In this document: one piece after another, positions 52,278-61,990 of the stretch
Position numbering within the stretch: the stretch's first letter is position 1
How the letters are laid out: every line of letters starts with the position of its first letter
DNA from: JACMLD01 sp044227095
GTDB lineage: Bacteria > Bacteroidota > Bacteroidia > Chitinophagales > Chitinophagaceae
Assembly: GCA_044227095.1 (NCBI GenBank)
Contig: JBGAFV010000001.1
Span: forward strand, 1,612,001-1,676,000
Length of the DNA: 64,000 nt
Direction: 5' to 3'
Notes under the pieces: generated by a model
Told to the model about the DNA's origin: nothing
What the model saw: the letters and a program-made list of their open reading frames with translations, nothing else
Databases searched by the model: none
Program-made: the position numbers and the translations under genes

Positions 52278-55148
52278 ATGAAGCTACACAAATCTCTCAT
52301 GGTTATTGTGATGATGCTTATTTCTTCACAACTCCTCTTTTCACAAAAACAAACTATTACCGGTAAGGTAACAGATGCCAAAACTGGTGAACCAATCAGT
52401 GGTGTATCTGTAAAGATTAGGGCCACAAAAACAGGAACAGTTACCAACAAAGAAGGTGTGTTTACTATTTCTGCTGCACCCAATGATGTGCTGGAAATAA
52501 GTTCTGTTGGTTTTAAAACAGAAACTGTAACACCAAATGGCCAAACAAACATTTCAATTAATCTTGCAGCTGCTTCATCGGAATTAACGGAAGTAGTATT
52601 TGTGGGCTCTCGTGGTGCTGCAAGGGCAAAAATTGAAACGCCTGTTCCTGTAGACGTTATTAAAATAAACCAGGTAGGATTGCCAACAGCTAAAATGGAT
52701 CTTACTTCTGTATTAAATTATGCTGCCCCTTCTTTTAACTATAACAAACAGAGCGGTGCCGATGGTGCAGACCACGTTGATTTGGGCACACTAAGAGGCC
52801 TTGGCCCAGACCAAACATTGGTTCTTATTAATGGCAAAAGAAGACATCAAACAGCTTTTGTTGGATTGTTTGGTACAAGAGGCCGTGGAAATTCTGGTGT
52901 TGACTTAAATGCTTTTCCTGAAGCCTCAGTAGATCGCATAGAAATATTAAGAGATGGTGCTTCTGCACAATACGGTTCGGATGCAATGGCCGGCGTTATC
53001 AATATCATTCTTAAAAAAGACATTAACCACTGGACGATTAATACAGGTTGGAGCGGTTATTACGATACAAAGAATAACGCAAGAAAATACAATGCAGGCA
53101 ATCAATATTACTCCGGCAATGCTGTTGATGGCAATACTTTCACATTGTCTGTTAACAATGGATTTGCTATTGGTAAAAATGGCGGGTTTGTAAATATCTC
53201 TGCAGATTTTTTAAAACAAGGGAAAACATACAGGCAGGCAGATACTACCAATTACCAGCTTAATAAAAATTCATTGCCTTATTTAAATACAGGTCGCAGG
53301 GCTTTTGGGGATGGTTCTATTACTACTAGTGGTATTATGTACAATATGGAAATACCTTTTAGTGCTTCTGGCAAGACAAGTTTTTATTCTTTTGGCGGAT
53401 ATAATTATAAGTCGTCTGATGCTTATGCATATTCCCGTAATTACAGCGCCAAGCCAGAACGTTTTCCTGTAAATTCTAATGGTACTTTAATAAATGCCCC
53501 TGACATTTTACGTACAGCAAATGATGGTGAAATTTATTACAACCCGCATATACAAACACATATACAGGACATATCATTAGCACTGGGTGTAAAAGGAGAT
53601 GCAGGTAATGGATGGGGTTGGGATTTGAGCAATACAATTGGAAGAAATGATTTTCATTATTATGGTGATAAAACATTCAATGCTTCTAATGTAGGAAAAG
53701 CAACACCTAACCATTTTGATGATGGTGGTTTCAATTTTTTACAAAATACTACCAACTTAGATTTTAATAAAACATTTAAATCTGTTGGACAGGGTTTGAA
53801 TCTTGGACTTGGAGCAGAATTCAGGTATGAAAGATATTCAATTTACCAGGGGGAAGATGCTTCTTACAAAAGCCTTACCAATCAGCAAATCATTTATCCC
53901 AACCAGGTAGGAACGGGTAATTATGATTCATTGAGATCCCCAGCAGCGGGATCGCAAGGGTTTCCTGGTTTTAGCAATACAGATGCTGTAGCAGCAAACC
54001 GTACCAACTTTGCATTATATGCAGATGCGGCGCTTGATGTAACAAAAGAATGGTTGCTTGATGGAGCTGTTCGCTTTGAAAACTATTCAGACTTTGGTTC
54101 TGTATTAACCGGCAAACTGGCTACACGTTATAAAGTTGCCGACAACTTTAATATAAGAGGTTCTGTAAGCACTGGCTTTAGGGCGCCATCTTTACAGCAA
54201 ATACATTTTAGCAACACACTTACATCATTTAGCGGTGGTAAACTTGTGCAATCTCTTATTGCACCAAATACCAGCAGCATTGCAAAAGCTGCGGGCATCC
54301 CGGATTTAAAAGAAGAAACATCAATAAACGGAAGCCTTGGTTTTTCTTGGAAAGTAACAAAAGAATTTACACTTACACTTGATGGCTATATTGTTAAAGT
54401 AAAAGACAGGATTGTGCTTTCTGGTTTGTTTAGCAAAGACGATCCAACACTGCCTCCTTCATTTACTTCGCAATTCCCATCAGATGTAGCTACTGCACAA
54501 TTCTTTGCTAATGCAGTAAGCACAACCAATTATGGACTTGACATTGTGGCCGACTACACACACAGGTGGAACAAAAACACTATCAAAATTTTATTAGCCG
54601 GAAACCTCCAGCATGTAAATATTGATGACATTCATATTCCATCTGCGTTAAGCGATAGCAAACTTCATCAGAAAACATTTTATAGCGACAGGGAAGAAGC
54701 TTTCTTAAAAGCATCAGCACCTAAAGCTAAATTCTCTCTTGGTATTGATTATACAAAAGATAAATTAGGCTTTGGCGCACACTTTACCTACTATGGAAAA
54801 ATTGTGTTACTTGGCTTTGGTGATTCTAATGCACCTTCTGGCGATAACCCTAATGGTTCTGGTATAAACCCGCAGGTGCCCAGTGATGCAGATGGAAATG
54901 TGTATGTTCCGGAAGTGTTTAATTACAATGCTAAAGTAACTACAGACATTTATGCATCATACAAACTCTGCAAAAGAGCAACGTTGTTTATTGGTGCAGA
55001 TAATATATTTAATGTGCACCCTAACCTTGGTGTAAACCCGCTTGCAAAAGGATGGGCTGGTGATAATGAAAGTGGTGGCCCATGGGATTCTGTACAAATG
55101 GGTTTTAATGGAAGAAGATTGTTTGGCAAACTTGCATTTAGTTTCTAA
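52278..55148 (+). CDS. TonB-dependent outer-membrane receptor
   Basis: 956 residues. Signal peptide, carboxypeptidase-regulatory-like domain (ITGKVTDAKTGEPISGVSV, residues 25-110), plug domain (VLINGKRRHQTA, EILRDGASAQYGSDAMAGVINI) and a 22-strand barrel ending in Phe. It imports a siderophore, vitamin or oligosaccharide. No SusD partner follows, which argues against a glycan utilisation pair. Confidence 0.94.
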   Translation: MKLHKSLMVIVMMLISSQLLFSQKQTITGKVTDAKTGEPISGVSVKIRATKTGTVTNKEGVFTISAAPNDVLEISSVGFKTETVTPNGQTNISINLAAASSELTEVVFVGSRGAARAKIETPVPVDVIKINQVGLPTAKMDLTSVLNYAAPSFNYNKQSGADGADHVDLGTLRGLGPDQTLVLINGKRRHQTAFVGLFGTRGRGNSGVDLNAFPEASVDRIEILRDGASAQYGSDAMAGVINIILKKDINHWTINTGWSGYYDTKNNARKYNAGNQYYSGNAVDGNTFTLSVNNGFAIGKNGGFVNISADFLKQGKTYRQADTTNYQLNKNSLPYLNTGRRAFGDGSITTSGIMYNMEIPFSASGKTSFYSFGGYNYKSSDAYAYSRNYSAKPERFPVNSNGTLINAPDILRTANDGEIYYNPHIQTHIQDISLALGVKGDAGNGWGWDLSNTIGRNDFHYYGDKTFNASNVGKATPNHFDDGGFNFLQNTTNLDFNKTFKSVGQGLNLGLGAEFRYERYSIYQGEDASYKSLTNQQIIYPNQVGTGNYDSLRSPAAGSQGFPGFSNTDAVAANRTNFALYADAALDVTKEWLLDGAVRFENYSDFGSVLTGKLATRYKVADNFNIRGSVSTGFRAPSLQQIHFSNTLTSFSGGKLVQSLIAPNTSSIAKAAGIPDLKEETSINGSLGFSWKVTKEFTLTLDGYIVKVKDRIVLSGLFSKDDPTLPPSFTSQFPSDVATAQFFANAVSTTNYGLDIVADYTHRWNKNTIKILLAGNLQHVNIDDIHIPSALSDSKLHQKTFYSDREEAFLKASAPKAKFSLGIDYTKDKLGFGAHFTYYGKIVLLGFGDSNAPSGDNPNGSGINPQVPSDADGNVYVPEVFNYNAKVTTDIYASYKLCKRATLFIGADNIFNVHPNLGVNPLAKGWAGDNESGGPWDSVQMGFNGRRLFGKLAFSF

Positions 55149-55165
55149 GATTATTTTGCAATAAT

Positions 55166-55199
55166 AAAGAAGCCTCCTTATTGAAAGGAGGCTTCTTTG
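55166..55199. terminator. Terminator between TonB receptor and response regulator
   Basis: Inverted repeat AAAGAAGCCTCCTT / AAGGAGGCTTCTTT serving both convergent genes. Confidence 0.88.
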
Positions 55200-55219
55200 T
55201 TTTATGGCTATGGTTAGTA

Positions 55220-55891
55220 TTATTTTATTGTTGCAGAATACAAATCGTTTTTAATAGCATAGATAATTATGCCGGCAGTGTTTTTTGCATTCATCTTCTC
55301 CAGCATTTTCATACGCAGGCCTTCTACTGTACGCACACTTAAAAATACTTTTGCTGCAATTTCTTTGTTGGTAAGCCCATCGCAGATATAAACAATCATT
55401 TCTTTTTCCCTATCTGTAAATTCTGGTTTTACCTGGTGTTTATATGGATTGAATTTGCTTCTCGCCACCATTTGCGCCAGTTTGTGCGATGTGTGTTTGC
55501 AATAATAAGGTTCGTCTTTATAAACAGCTTTTACGGCTTCTATCATTTCATTTTTGTCTGCATTTTTAAGAAGATATCCTTTGGCGCCTGCTTCAAGCAT
55601 ATCTATTATAAGATCATCTTCATCAAACATGGTAAGCGCAATAATGCCAATAGTAGGGTAGTGCTCTGCAATATGTTTGGCAGCAGAAGCCCCATCCATA
55701 CGTGGCATTTTAATATCTGTTATTACAACATCGGGCTTTAGCTGTTTAATCTGCTCAATCAGTTCTTTTCCATCTTCTGCTTCGCCAAGCAAATCAATCT
55801 CTGGTTGTTTTTGCAGCATTAGGCGCAAACCATCCCTGAAGATCTCATGATCATCTGCAATAACAACTTTAATAGTACCATATCTGTCCAT
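55220..55891 (-). CDS. NarL/LuxR-type response regulator
   Basis: 223 residues from the ATG at 55891. Receiver domain with phospho-acceptor Asp in DVVITDIKMPRMDG, Lys in YLLKNADK, and a GerE helix-turn-helix (GLTNKEIAAKVFLSVRTVEG). Pairs with the histidine kinase 13 bases upstream. Confidence 0.94.
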   Translation of the reverse strand: MDRYGTIKVVIADDHEIFRDGLRLMLQKQPEIDLLGEAEDGKELIEQIKQLKPDVVITDIKMPRMDGASAAKHIAEHYPTIGIIALTMFDEDDLIIDMLEAGAKGYLLKNADKNEMIEAVKAVYKDEPYYCKHTSHKLAQMVARSKFNPYKHQVKPEFTDREKEMIVYICDGLTNKEIAAKVFLSVRTVEGLRMKMLEKMNAKNTAGIIIYAIKNDLYSATIK

Positions 55892-55904
55892 AAACAAACA
55901 ATTT

Positions 55905-56651
55905 CTAAAGAGGAATTTCTATGGTATAGGCAGTTCCTTTCTCTGGGGTTGAAGTGCAATTGAATTCGCCGCCCATTACTTCTGTACGGCTCTGCAAATT
56001 ACGAAGTCCGAGGCCTGAATTGTCACGAATCTTGGAAAAATAATCAAAACCTATTCCATTATCCGCTGTCATAAGAAAAAGACGCTCATCTTGTATGCTG
56101 ATTTTAATGATTAGCATACTGGCTTTTGCATGTTTGAGTGTATTGTGGGTTATTTCTTGTACAATGCGGTAGAGATTGATTTCTTTATCCAGCGACAGGT
56201 GAAGATCCTGCTCGCAGATAAATTTTACGGGTAGTTTATACGTATCCTGGCTATTGTCTATAAATTCTACAATAGCATTTTTTAAACCTTTGCGCAAAAG
56301 TGTATTGGGCATCAGGTCGTTTGATATTTCGCGGAGTTTTGTAATTATACTGTCTATATAATTGCTGGATTTATTAATGATCTGCAAATCCTGCGGATCT
56401 TTTGTATCGAGGTTGTTTATCTGCAGTTTAACTGCTGATAGTAATGGGCCCAATTCATCGTGCAAATCTGCTGCAATACGTTTACGTTCATTTTCAAGTG
56501 TATCAATTTCAGCCTGTATTTTTTCTTTGTGCATGCGCAGGCTTCTCCGCTGGTAGCGGATTGCTGTTATAATAAAGTAGAGCAGCACTAGTGCTACTAT
56601 TACTACTACTATTATAAGAGACTCGTAATATTCTTTTTCTTTGGGATCCAT
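55905..56651 (-). CDS. Sensor histidine kinase, HisKA_3 type
   Basis: 248 residues. One membrane anchor at residues 11-28, phospho-acceptor helix IAADLHDELGPLLSAV, and the ATPase lobe with IVQEITHNTLKHAKA, DNGIGFD and GLGLRNLQSRTEVMGG. No input domain of its own; it overlaps by 40 bases the membrane protein gene upstream, which may sense the signal. Confidence 0.92.
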   Translation of the reverse strand: MDPKEKEYYESLIIVVVIVALVLLYFIITAIRYQRRSLRMHKEKIQAEIDTLENERKRIAADLHDELGPLLSAVKLQINNLDTKDPQDLQIINKSSNYIDSIITKLREISNDLMPNTLLRKGLKNAIVEFIDNSQDTYKLPVKFICEQDLHLSLDKEINLYRIVQEITHNTLKHAKASMLIIKISIQDERLFLMTADNGIGFDYFSKIRDNSGLGLRNLQSRTEVMGGEFNCTSTPEKGTAYTIEIPL

Positions 56652-57271
56652 ATTACTGCAGCTGCATACAACAGGTTAACCAATACATTTGAATAGTTAT
56701 TTATTTTTTGCAAACTCCGTAAGAATGGCTGGCTTATTTGGAGTAGCATATGTGCAGACAAATCTGTTGCACGGGTTACTATGAAAAATGAATAGAAAAT
56801 GATGATGCCAATGCATATCCAGAATTTTGCGTTTGTAAAAATGTTTATTCTTTCCTGCACTACTATTTTATTAAAAGTGGTTACGCTGAAAATAATAAGC
56901 GCAAAAGAATAAATAAGGAGAAATGGGTTATTGATTTTTGTAAAACCTGTTATAAAAAAAGTGATGACAAACCAGGTAACACAAAACGAGACGATAAGTA
57001 TAGAAAATTGTTTTTTATTATGGTTAAAAAGCCCCCAGTTGTGAAAAAGCCACGCAAAAGTGCAAAAATCAATAATAGAAAATATGTTGAGTACTTCATT
57101 GGTAAGTGCCGAATACTCGTGAGTGGCATTTATAATTTCAACCAGCAAAACAACAATAACGTTGTATATAAAGGGATAGTAGGCGGCGTCTATTACACGC
57201 CACCTTACTATACCAATAATAACAGAAAAGATAATACTCATACTGAGTACGAACCTTAATAAATCGTGCAT
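56612..57271 (-). CDS. Polytopic membrane protein, possible sensor partner of the kinase
   Basis: 219 residues with about seven hydrophobic helices and no recognised motif. Its 3' end overlaps the kinase gene, so the two are translationally coupled. A 7TM-type sensing role is inferred only from that. Confidence 0.7.
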   Translation of the reverse strand: MHDLLRFVLSMSIIFSVIIGIVRWRVIDAAYYPFIYNVIVVLLVEIINATHEYSALTNEVLNIFSIIDFCTFAWLFHNWGLFNHNKKQFSILIVSFCVTWFVITFFITGFTKINNPFLLIYSFALIIFSVTTFNKIVVQERINIFTNAKFWICIGIIIFYSFFIVTRATDLSAHMLLQISQPFLRSLQKINNYSNVLVNLLYAAAVIWIPKKKNITSLL

Positions 57272-57309
57272 GTGTTGCTGATGAAGCTGTTATTGTAATT
57301 TGTTAGGGT

Positions 57310-57804
57310 TTATTGGTCATTGTTAGAACCAACGCAACATTGGCCGTATTCAAGTCCATAACCTTCCTGTGTTACATCGGCGGCAGCTGCAGATTTTTCA
57401 ATCAAAAGATCTTTGCCCTGGCTGTCGGTTCCTACAATAATCATTTTTAGTTCTTTTTGGTTTGCACCTTTGGTAACGCCATAATAAATGCGTAAGCCAA
57501 CACATTTAGGATCTTTCAATAGTTCAAGCAAAGCAGGTTTATTAAATCCTTCAGATTCGGTTATAAAAAGATCGGGGTATTTTATTTTCAGGCTATCCCT
57601 TTCTGTGTTAAAAGAACGCCTGAATTGTTTTATCTGCGCAGCGTTGATGTGGTGATCAATTTTGCTGAGTGCAGAAGTGTCTTTTGGAACTGGAATAAGT
57701 ACGCCATCTTTTGGCGTACCACATGATGTGATTGCCACAGTTATGACAAACAGGATAAGCAAAATAGCAGCAGCAGAGGCAAATGGTTTTGTAATCTTTG
57801 ACAT
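57310..57804 (-). CDS. Lipoprotein, unknown
   Basis: 164 residues. Lipoprotein signal ending AITSC, then a soluble domain with RRSFNTERDSLKIKYPDLF and CVGLRIYYGVTKGANQKE, ending with a Cys pair (GQCCVG). First gene upstream of the membrane protein and two-component genes. Function unknown. Confidence 0.7.
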   Translation of the reverse strand: MSKITKPFASAAAILLILFVITVAITSCGTPKDGVLIPVPKDTSALSKIDHHINAAQIKQFRRSFNTERDSLKIKYPDLFITESEGFNKPALLELLKDPKCVGLRIYYGVTKGANQKELKMIIVGTDSQGKDLLIEKSAAAADVTQEGYGLEYGQCCVGSNNDQ

Positions 57805-58049
57805 AAAAGTAGTTTTAAAAGTTATTAGTCATTAAAAATACCCATATGCCTTTGGGTTATCATGCGTAGAACTACGTTAATTAAACGGTGTCAATACGTC
57901 TCAATTTCAGTAATACCAGCCTAGCAGGAGAAATTTTAAAACTTCAATTTTGAAAAAGCATAGCAGCACTACGTTTGCTGATGTGTTTTAAACCCAACAA
58001 CTGGCAGAAGGCCTGTAACTTTTTCTACAAACTTTTAAATTTCTTTTTT

Positions 58050-58319
58050 ATGAGACAGCAACCTGCTACAGCAACACAAAGAATTAGTGTAAAAGAAACA
58101 ACACCAGATTATCTCCGTACGTTGGTAAAACCAGTTTTGGCAGATTCTGTTGAAGTAAAAGAATTGTATTATAAAGAACGCATCCAATCGTTTAAAAGCA
58201 TGCTTGATCATCTCAATCTGCTGGAAGATGCCTCGGAAATAGAATTTCTTTGCCGTGAAATTGTAGAGGGCAGGGCCATATTAATTAAACTTGCTGCGCA
58301 GAAAAGATATTCAGCCTGA
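58050..58319 (+). CDS. Small hypothetical protein
   Basis: 89 residues from the ATG at 58050 (the frame to 57975 is less likely). Helical, no motif. Followed by a terminator, which supports expression. Confidence 0.55.
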   Translation: MRQQPATATQRISVKETTPDYLRTLVKPVLADSVEVKELYYKERIQSFKSMLDHLNLLEDASEIEFLCREIVEGRAILIKLAAQKRYSA

Positions 58320-58385
58320 TTAAATATTCCGTTACCAGTTTTAAACATACTGTACTTACTATGATACTTGTTGGTCTTACACAAA

Positions 58386-58412
58386 TACGCCCCGTTTTTT
58401 AAACGGGGCGTA
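58386..58412. terminator. Convergent terminator
   Basis: TACGCCCCGTTT / AAACGGGGCGTA hairpin followed by TTTTTT on the plus strand; also serves the minus-strand DUF5131 gene. Confidence 0.85.
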
Positions 58413-58434
58413 TTTTTTATTATAGGAACTAACA

Positions 58435-59148
58435 TTAAAAACTAATTGACGGCATTTCGTCGTAAGTTCTTCCGCCTAACTCACGTCCTGCTTTCTTTTT
58501 ATTTATGCCGCCCCATTGTTTAAAGAAAAAAGCAACACCTTGTTCGGAACATTGCTGGCGAATGTCCCAAACCCACCACTCTTGCATGGGTCTGGCTTTA
58601 CGTCCACTTTCACCGCCAGTAATTACCCAATCAATATTTTCAAGGTTCATGTTCATTAAAGGGCCTATCAGTGGTTCACAGGAAAGAAATTTTGTTTTGG
58701 CATTAGTCTTTCTCAAAAAATCAATTCTTCCTGCCACCCTTTGGTCTTCAACGGAAACACCCATCCATATGTTCTTAGTCCATGTAAGTTGTTCATGTAA
58801 TTCAAAAAGTCGTTCTGCTCTTTTAGTTAATACCTGGTAAGTATGCTGTGGCGTATCATTCATCACTGCAAATACTTTTTTGATAAACTCCAGAGGAACC
58901 TCGGGATGAAATAAATCACTCATAGAATTTACAAAAACAATTTTTGAACCTTTCCAACCATAAGGAATATCTATTGCATCATCATGCGTCCTTACAGCAA
59001 AACCATCTTTGTATTTTTCTATTCCCATTGCTTCAAGACGCCGTGTCATTACTTCGGCATAACAATACTTACAACCTGCAGATATTTTAGAGCAGCCTGT
59101 TGTAGGATTCCAGGTCATTTCGGTCCATTCTATGGAAGATTGTGACAT
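58435..59148 (-). CDS. DUF5131 family (phage Gp37/Gp68-like, three-Cys motif)
   Basis: 237 residues. CSKISAGCKYCYAE is a CX6CX2C motif of the radical-SAM-like DUF5131 family, known from phages and island genes. Followed by VFVNSMSDLFHPEVP and GESGRKARPM. It always or often pairs with TcmP, the gene upstream here. Function unknown; DNA- or RNA-related chemistry is suspected. Confidence 0.85.
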   Translation of the reverse strand: MSQSSIEWTEMTWNPTTGCSKISAGCKYCYAEVMTRRLEAMGIEKYKDGFAVRTHDDAIDIPYGWKGSKIVFVNSMSDLFHPEVPLEFIKKVFAVMNDTPQHTYQVLTKRAERLFELHEQLTWTKNIWMGVSVEDQRVAGRIDFLRKTNAKTKFLSCEPLIGPLMNMNLENIDWVITGGESGRKARPMQEWWVWDIRQQCSEQGVAFFFKQWGGINKKKAGRELGGRTYDEMPSISF

Positions 59149-59150
59149 GA

Positions 59151-59384
59151 TTATTTAATTTTAATTTCAGAAGCGTTTTTAATTTTATGAATATCGGAAC
59201 CTGTGAGTTTGAAATCTATAATTATTTTCCCTTCTTTATTTAAGTCCTTTAGAATGGTATTTGCATCTTTTAATAAAAACCCTTCTGATAAAGTGAATAA
59301 GTAAACTTCCACATCAGTTTTTAAATTTCTGTTTAATATATCTTCTTTTAAAGTATTAGTGAATACCTGCTTTTGTTGGAACAT
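59151..59384 (-). pseudogene. C-terminal fragment of TcmP, separated by a frameshift
   Basis: Frame from the ATG at 59384 gives VFTNTLKEDIL and a winged-helix-like end EVYLFTLSEGFLLKDAN. It overlaps the upstream TcmP frame in another phase. Removing one base in the A4 tract (59371-59374) joins the two into VPTKQVFTNTLKEDIL, so this is probably the original C-terminus. Confidence 0.6.
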
Positions 59385-60234
59385 TATATTCCTCAAAAAA
59401 ACTTGGTTGATTAATATTGATTTTTTCATTGTCTATATCGAAATTTGCTTCGCCTGTTAATTTGTCGTGTTTCCAGCATACATGTAGAAATTTTTCAATT
59501 CCCAATGTGTGATTTGTTCCAAAAATTAAACCATAAATACCACTAGGTTTTTTTATTGAAAATGGAGCTAAGAAATAGCTCTTTCGATCAGCTATTTTTG
59601 ATCTATAGTAGTCTAAAACAAACCTATGAATATGATAATAACTTTTTCCTTCTAGATCCTGCTTGTTGATTTTCAAATATTTTTTAAACTCCTCAACTTC
59701 CGAGAATCTTTTTATGTAAGACGATGAGATGAAGAATAAAAAATCTGTTTGCTTTAAACTAATTAATTTACTAAATACCTCTTCAGTTATTTGTTTTATG
59801 CCATTCTGGTCTAAGAATAAAAAATTAGCTGTTCTTTTCATTGTATCAAAATACTTATTGAATATTACTATGAAATCATCATTGTAGTATTCAATAACAT
59901 ATAGTGAATTGTCTGCAATTGAATTCAAATTATCAGTAAGTATGGTAAATTTATCACTGTCAAATTCATTGATTACTATTCGAATTTTTACTCTACTTTT
60001 TTTAATCAATTCTTTATTTTCATTGAGGATTGATATAATTCGCATAGGGCTACCGAAAGTGCCGTTAATATCTTTGCCTTCTCCAGCAAATAAGTCAAAA
60101 ATTTGAATTTCAGACCATATGATTTCCTTTCTTGCAATAAATACCGGTAGCCATTCCTTAAAATAGTCTTCAAAAATTTTAAGTTTATCAATAGTCCCGT
60201 CATCAAACGGTTTTCGGAATAGGTTTCTTCCCAT
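59356..60234 (-). CDS. tcmP: Three-Cys-motif partner protein TcmP, truncated by frameshift
   Basis: 292 residues starting MGRNLFRKPFDDGTIDKL, with the family's IFDLFAGEGKD and FLFLDQNGIKQI segments. Companion of the DUF5131 gene downstream. The frame ends 8 residues past the point where the C-terminal fragment's phase takes over. Either a sequencing error or a decaying gene. Base composition is more AT-rich than the neighbours, in keeping with acquisition by transfer. Confidence 0.78.
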   Translation of the reverse strand: MGRNLFRKPFDDGTIDKLKIFEDYFKEWLPVFIARKEIIWSEIQIFDLFAGEGKDINGTFGSPMRIISILNENKELIKKSRVKIRIVINEFDSDKFTILTDNLNSIADNSLYVIEYYNDDFIVIFNKYFDTMKRTANFLFLDQNGIKQITEEVFSKLISLKQTDFLFFISSSYIKRFSEVEEFKKYLKINKQDLEGKSYYHIHRFVLDYYRSKIADRKSYFLAPFSIKKPSGIYGLIFGTNHTLGIEKFLHVCWKHDKLTGEANFDIDNEKININQPSFFEEYNVPTKAGIH

Positions 60235-60276
60235 GGCAAGGTTTATAAGTTTATGCTAAGATAGAAACAATGTCCC

Positions 60277-61386
60277 TTAAAACAACTTCCCCTGCCCGCC
60301 CGGCACCCTGAATATGCTTGTATTCAAACTCCAGTCTTCTGCATTCATACCATAGAGCTTGCCGTATTTTTTATACTGCTGTGCTACCATTTGCGCAATA
60401 TTCCCTTCACCCCGCATGCGTACGCCCCAGCGGGTATCGTTTACTTTTCCATCATGACTTTGTTCTATTAAATGCCACACCTTATCTGCACGGTCTGGAA
60501 AATTTTTATACAGCCAATCGTGAAACAGTAATTTAATAGCACCATTTAAACGGATAAATGTATAAGCGGTAAACGTAGCACCATTATCTCGTGCGGCTTT
60601 CATAATGCGCTGCATCTCGTGTTCGTTTAGTCCGGGAATCATTGGCCCCATCATAATACCCATACGCACACCAGCATTGCTTAGTTCTTCAATTACTTTT
60701 AATTTTTGCTTTGCGGTAGTAGTGCGTGGCTCCATAACCCTGCGCAGATCTTCATTAAAAGAAGTAATAGATACCATGGCAGATACCAGTCGCTTCTTTG
60801 CCATTTCCTGCAATACATCTTTGTCTTTTAGTATCCAAGAGTTTTTAGTGAGTATGCCTACAGGCTGATTAAATTCGTTGCAAACTTCCAGCAGGCCTCT
60901 TGTAAGCCGGTATTTCTGTTCTGCAGGCTGGTAACAATCTGTGTTGCCGCTAAGCATTATAGGATAGCATTCATACTTCGGGTGCATCAGGTATTTGCGC
61001 AATAGCTGTGGTGCATTTTTTTTCACTATTATTTTTTGCTCAAAATCCATTCCTGCACTGTAGCCCCAGTACTCGTGCACATTGCGTGCATAGCAATAAA
61101 TGCAGCCATGCTCACAACCGGCGTATGGGTTCATGCTAAAGCCCATGCCAACATCAGGGCTTTCTACTTTGTTTACTATCGTTTTAGATTCCTGTTCTAT
61201 GTATTGTGTAGGCAATGCTGTTTCTTCCCATTCGTCAATGCCTTCAATATGTTCTTTTGTTACTTCGGTTTTTAAAAAACGGTTGCGTGTGTTTATTTGA
61301 GCGCCGCGGCCAGCATGGTATTGGGTTTGTTCGTCCTGGTTTTTTACAGCTACTTTATAGTGGTCTTGTTGCAGTTTGTCTGACAT
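60277..61386 (-). CDS. PA0069/Rv2578c family radical SAM protein
   Basis: 369 residues from the ATG at 61386. Cluster motif CEHGCIYCYAR near residue 95, then GILTKNSWIL and GIMMGPMIPGLNEHEM. The family resembles spore photoproduct lyase; activity not established. The ORF to 61482 would translate part of an inverted repeat and is not used. Confidence 0.88.
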   Translation of the reverse strand: MSDKLQQDHYKVAVKNQDEQTQYHAGRGAQINTRNRFLKTEVTKEHIEGIDEWEETALPTQYIEQESKTIVNKVESPDVGMGFSMNPYAGCEHGCIYCYARNVHEYWGYSAGMDFEQKIIVKKNAPQLLRKYLMHPKYECYPIMLSGNTDCYQPAEQKYRLTRGLLEVCNEFNQPVGILTKNSWILKDKDVLQEMAKKRLVSAMVSITSFNEDLRRVMEPRTTTAKQKLKVIEELSNAGVRMGIMMGPMIPGLNEHEMQRIMKAARDNGATFTAYTFIRLNGAIKLLFHDWLYKNFPDRADKVWHLIEQSHDGKVNDTRWGVRMRGEGNIAQMVAQQYKKYGKLYGMNAEDWSLNTSIFRVPGGQGKLF

Positions 61387-61410
61387 GATTTCTAATTTTT
61401 TGTTTTTACA

Positions 61411-61439
61411 ACCACGGAGACAGGGAGGACACAAAGATG
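61411..61439. repeat. Left inverted repeat flanking the GxxExxY gene
   Basis: ACCACGGAGACAGGGAGG... through ACAAAGATG; matches in inverted form 61955-61984. Confidence 0.8.
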
Positions 61440-61492
61440 CACAGCGATTTTTTATACAGACCCGGAGGGGAGAAAAGTACACGGAGTTAGCA

Positions 61493-61924
61493 TTAATTGA
61501 AGATCATTCGTTTGATTCCATCTTTCATTAATGGAGTATGAAAGTTTAAAATATAGCCTAGGCGCTTGCCTGTTAATCTTAAATAACTTAATAATTGCGC
61601 TTCCCAAAGAATACAATAATCTTCCTGGGCTTTTAATTCAATAATAATTAAGTTGTCTATAAGAATACCAACCCGCAATCCACCTTCTATTATCATTGTT
61701 TCATAAACTATATTCACGCACTTTTGTTTTTCAAAAGGGATATTTCTTTTAGCCAGTTCGTAACAAAAACATTTCTCATAAATGCTTTCCAATAAACCAG
61801 CGCCTAATTTTTTGTGAACTGTAATGGCAATGTTTACAATTTGTCCTGTTAACCATCTTTCTCTTTCAGTAATAGGTTTAAAACCATTTTGCTGAATTTC
61901 ATTTGTATCAGTTTTTAGCGTCAT
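61493..61924 (-). CDS. GxxExxY family protein, PD-(D/E)XK-like
   Basis: 143 residues. GAGLLESIYEKCFCYEL gives the name motif; LIIIELKAQED is the ExK half of a PD-(D/E)XK nuclease site. The usual Asp just before (as in RADLLV) is Gly here (RVGILID), so catalysis may be lost. It is enclosed by 29- to 30-bp inverted repeats. Confidence 0.85.
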   Translation of the reverse strand: MTLKTDTNEIQQNGFKPITERERWLTGQIVNIAITVHKKLGAGLLESIYEKCFCYELAKRNIPFEKQKCVNIVYETMIIEGGLRVGILIDNLIIIELKAQEDYCILWEAQLLSYLRLTGKRLGYILNFHTPLMKDGIKRMIFN

Positions 61925-61954
61925 TTTCTAATAAAGTTTTATCATCTCCCTTTG

Positions 61955-61984
61955 CATCTTTGTGTCCTCTCTGTCTCTGTGGTT
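61955..61984. repeat. Right inverted repeat flanking the GxxExxY gene
   Basis: CATCTTTGTGTCCTCTCTG through CTCTGTGGTT, inverse of 61411-61439 with few mismatches. A looser relative (ACCACAGCGACACAGAAAAC) lies at 63276. Confidence 0.8.
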
Positions 61985-61990
61985 ATGTCT

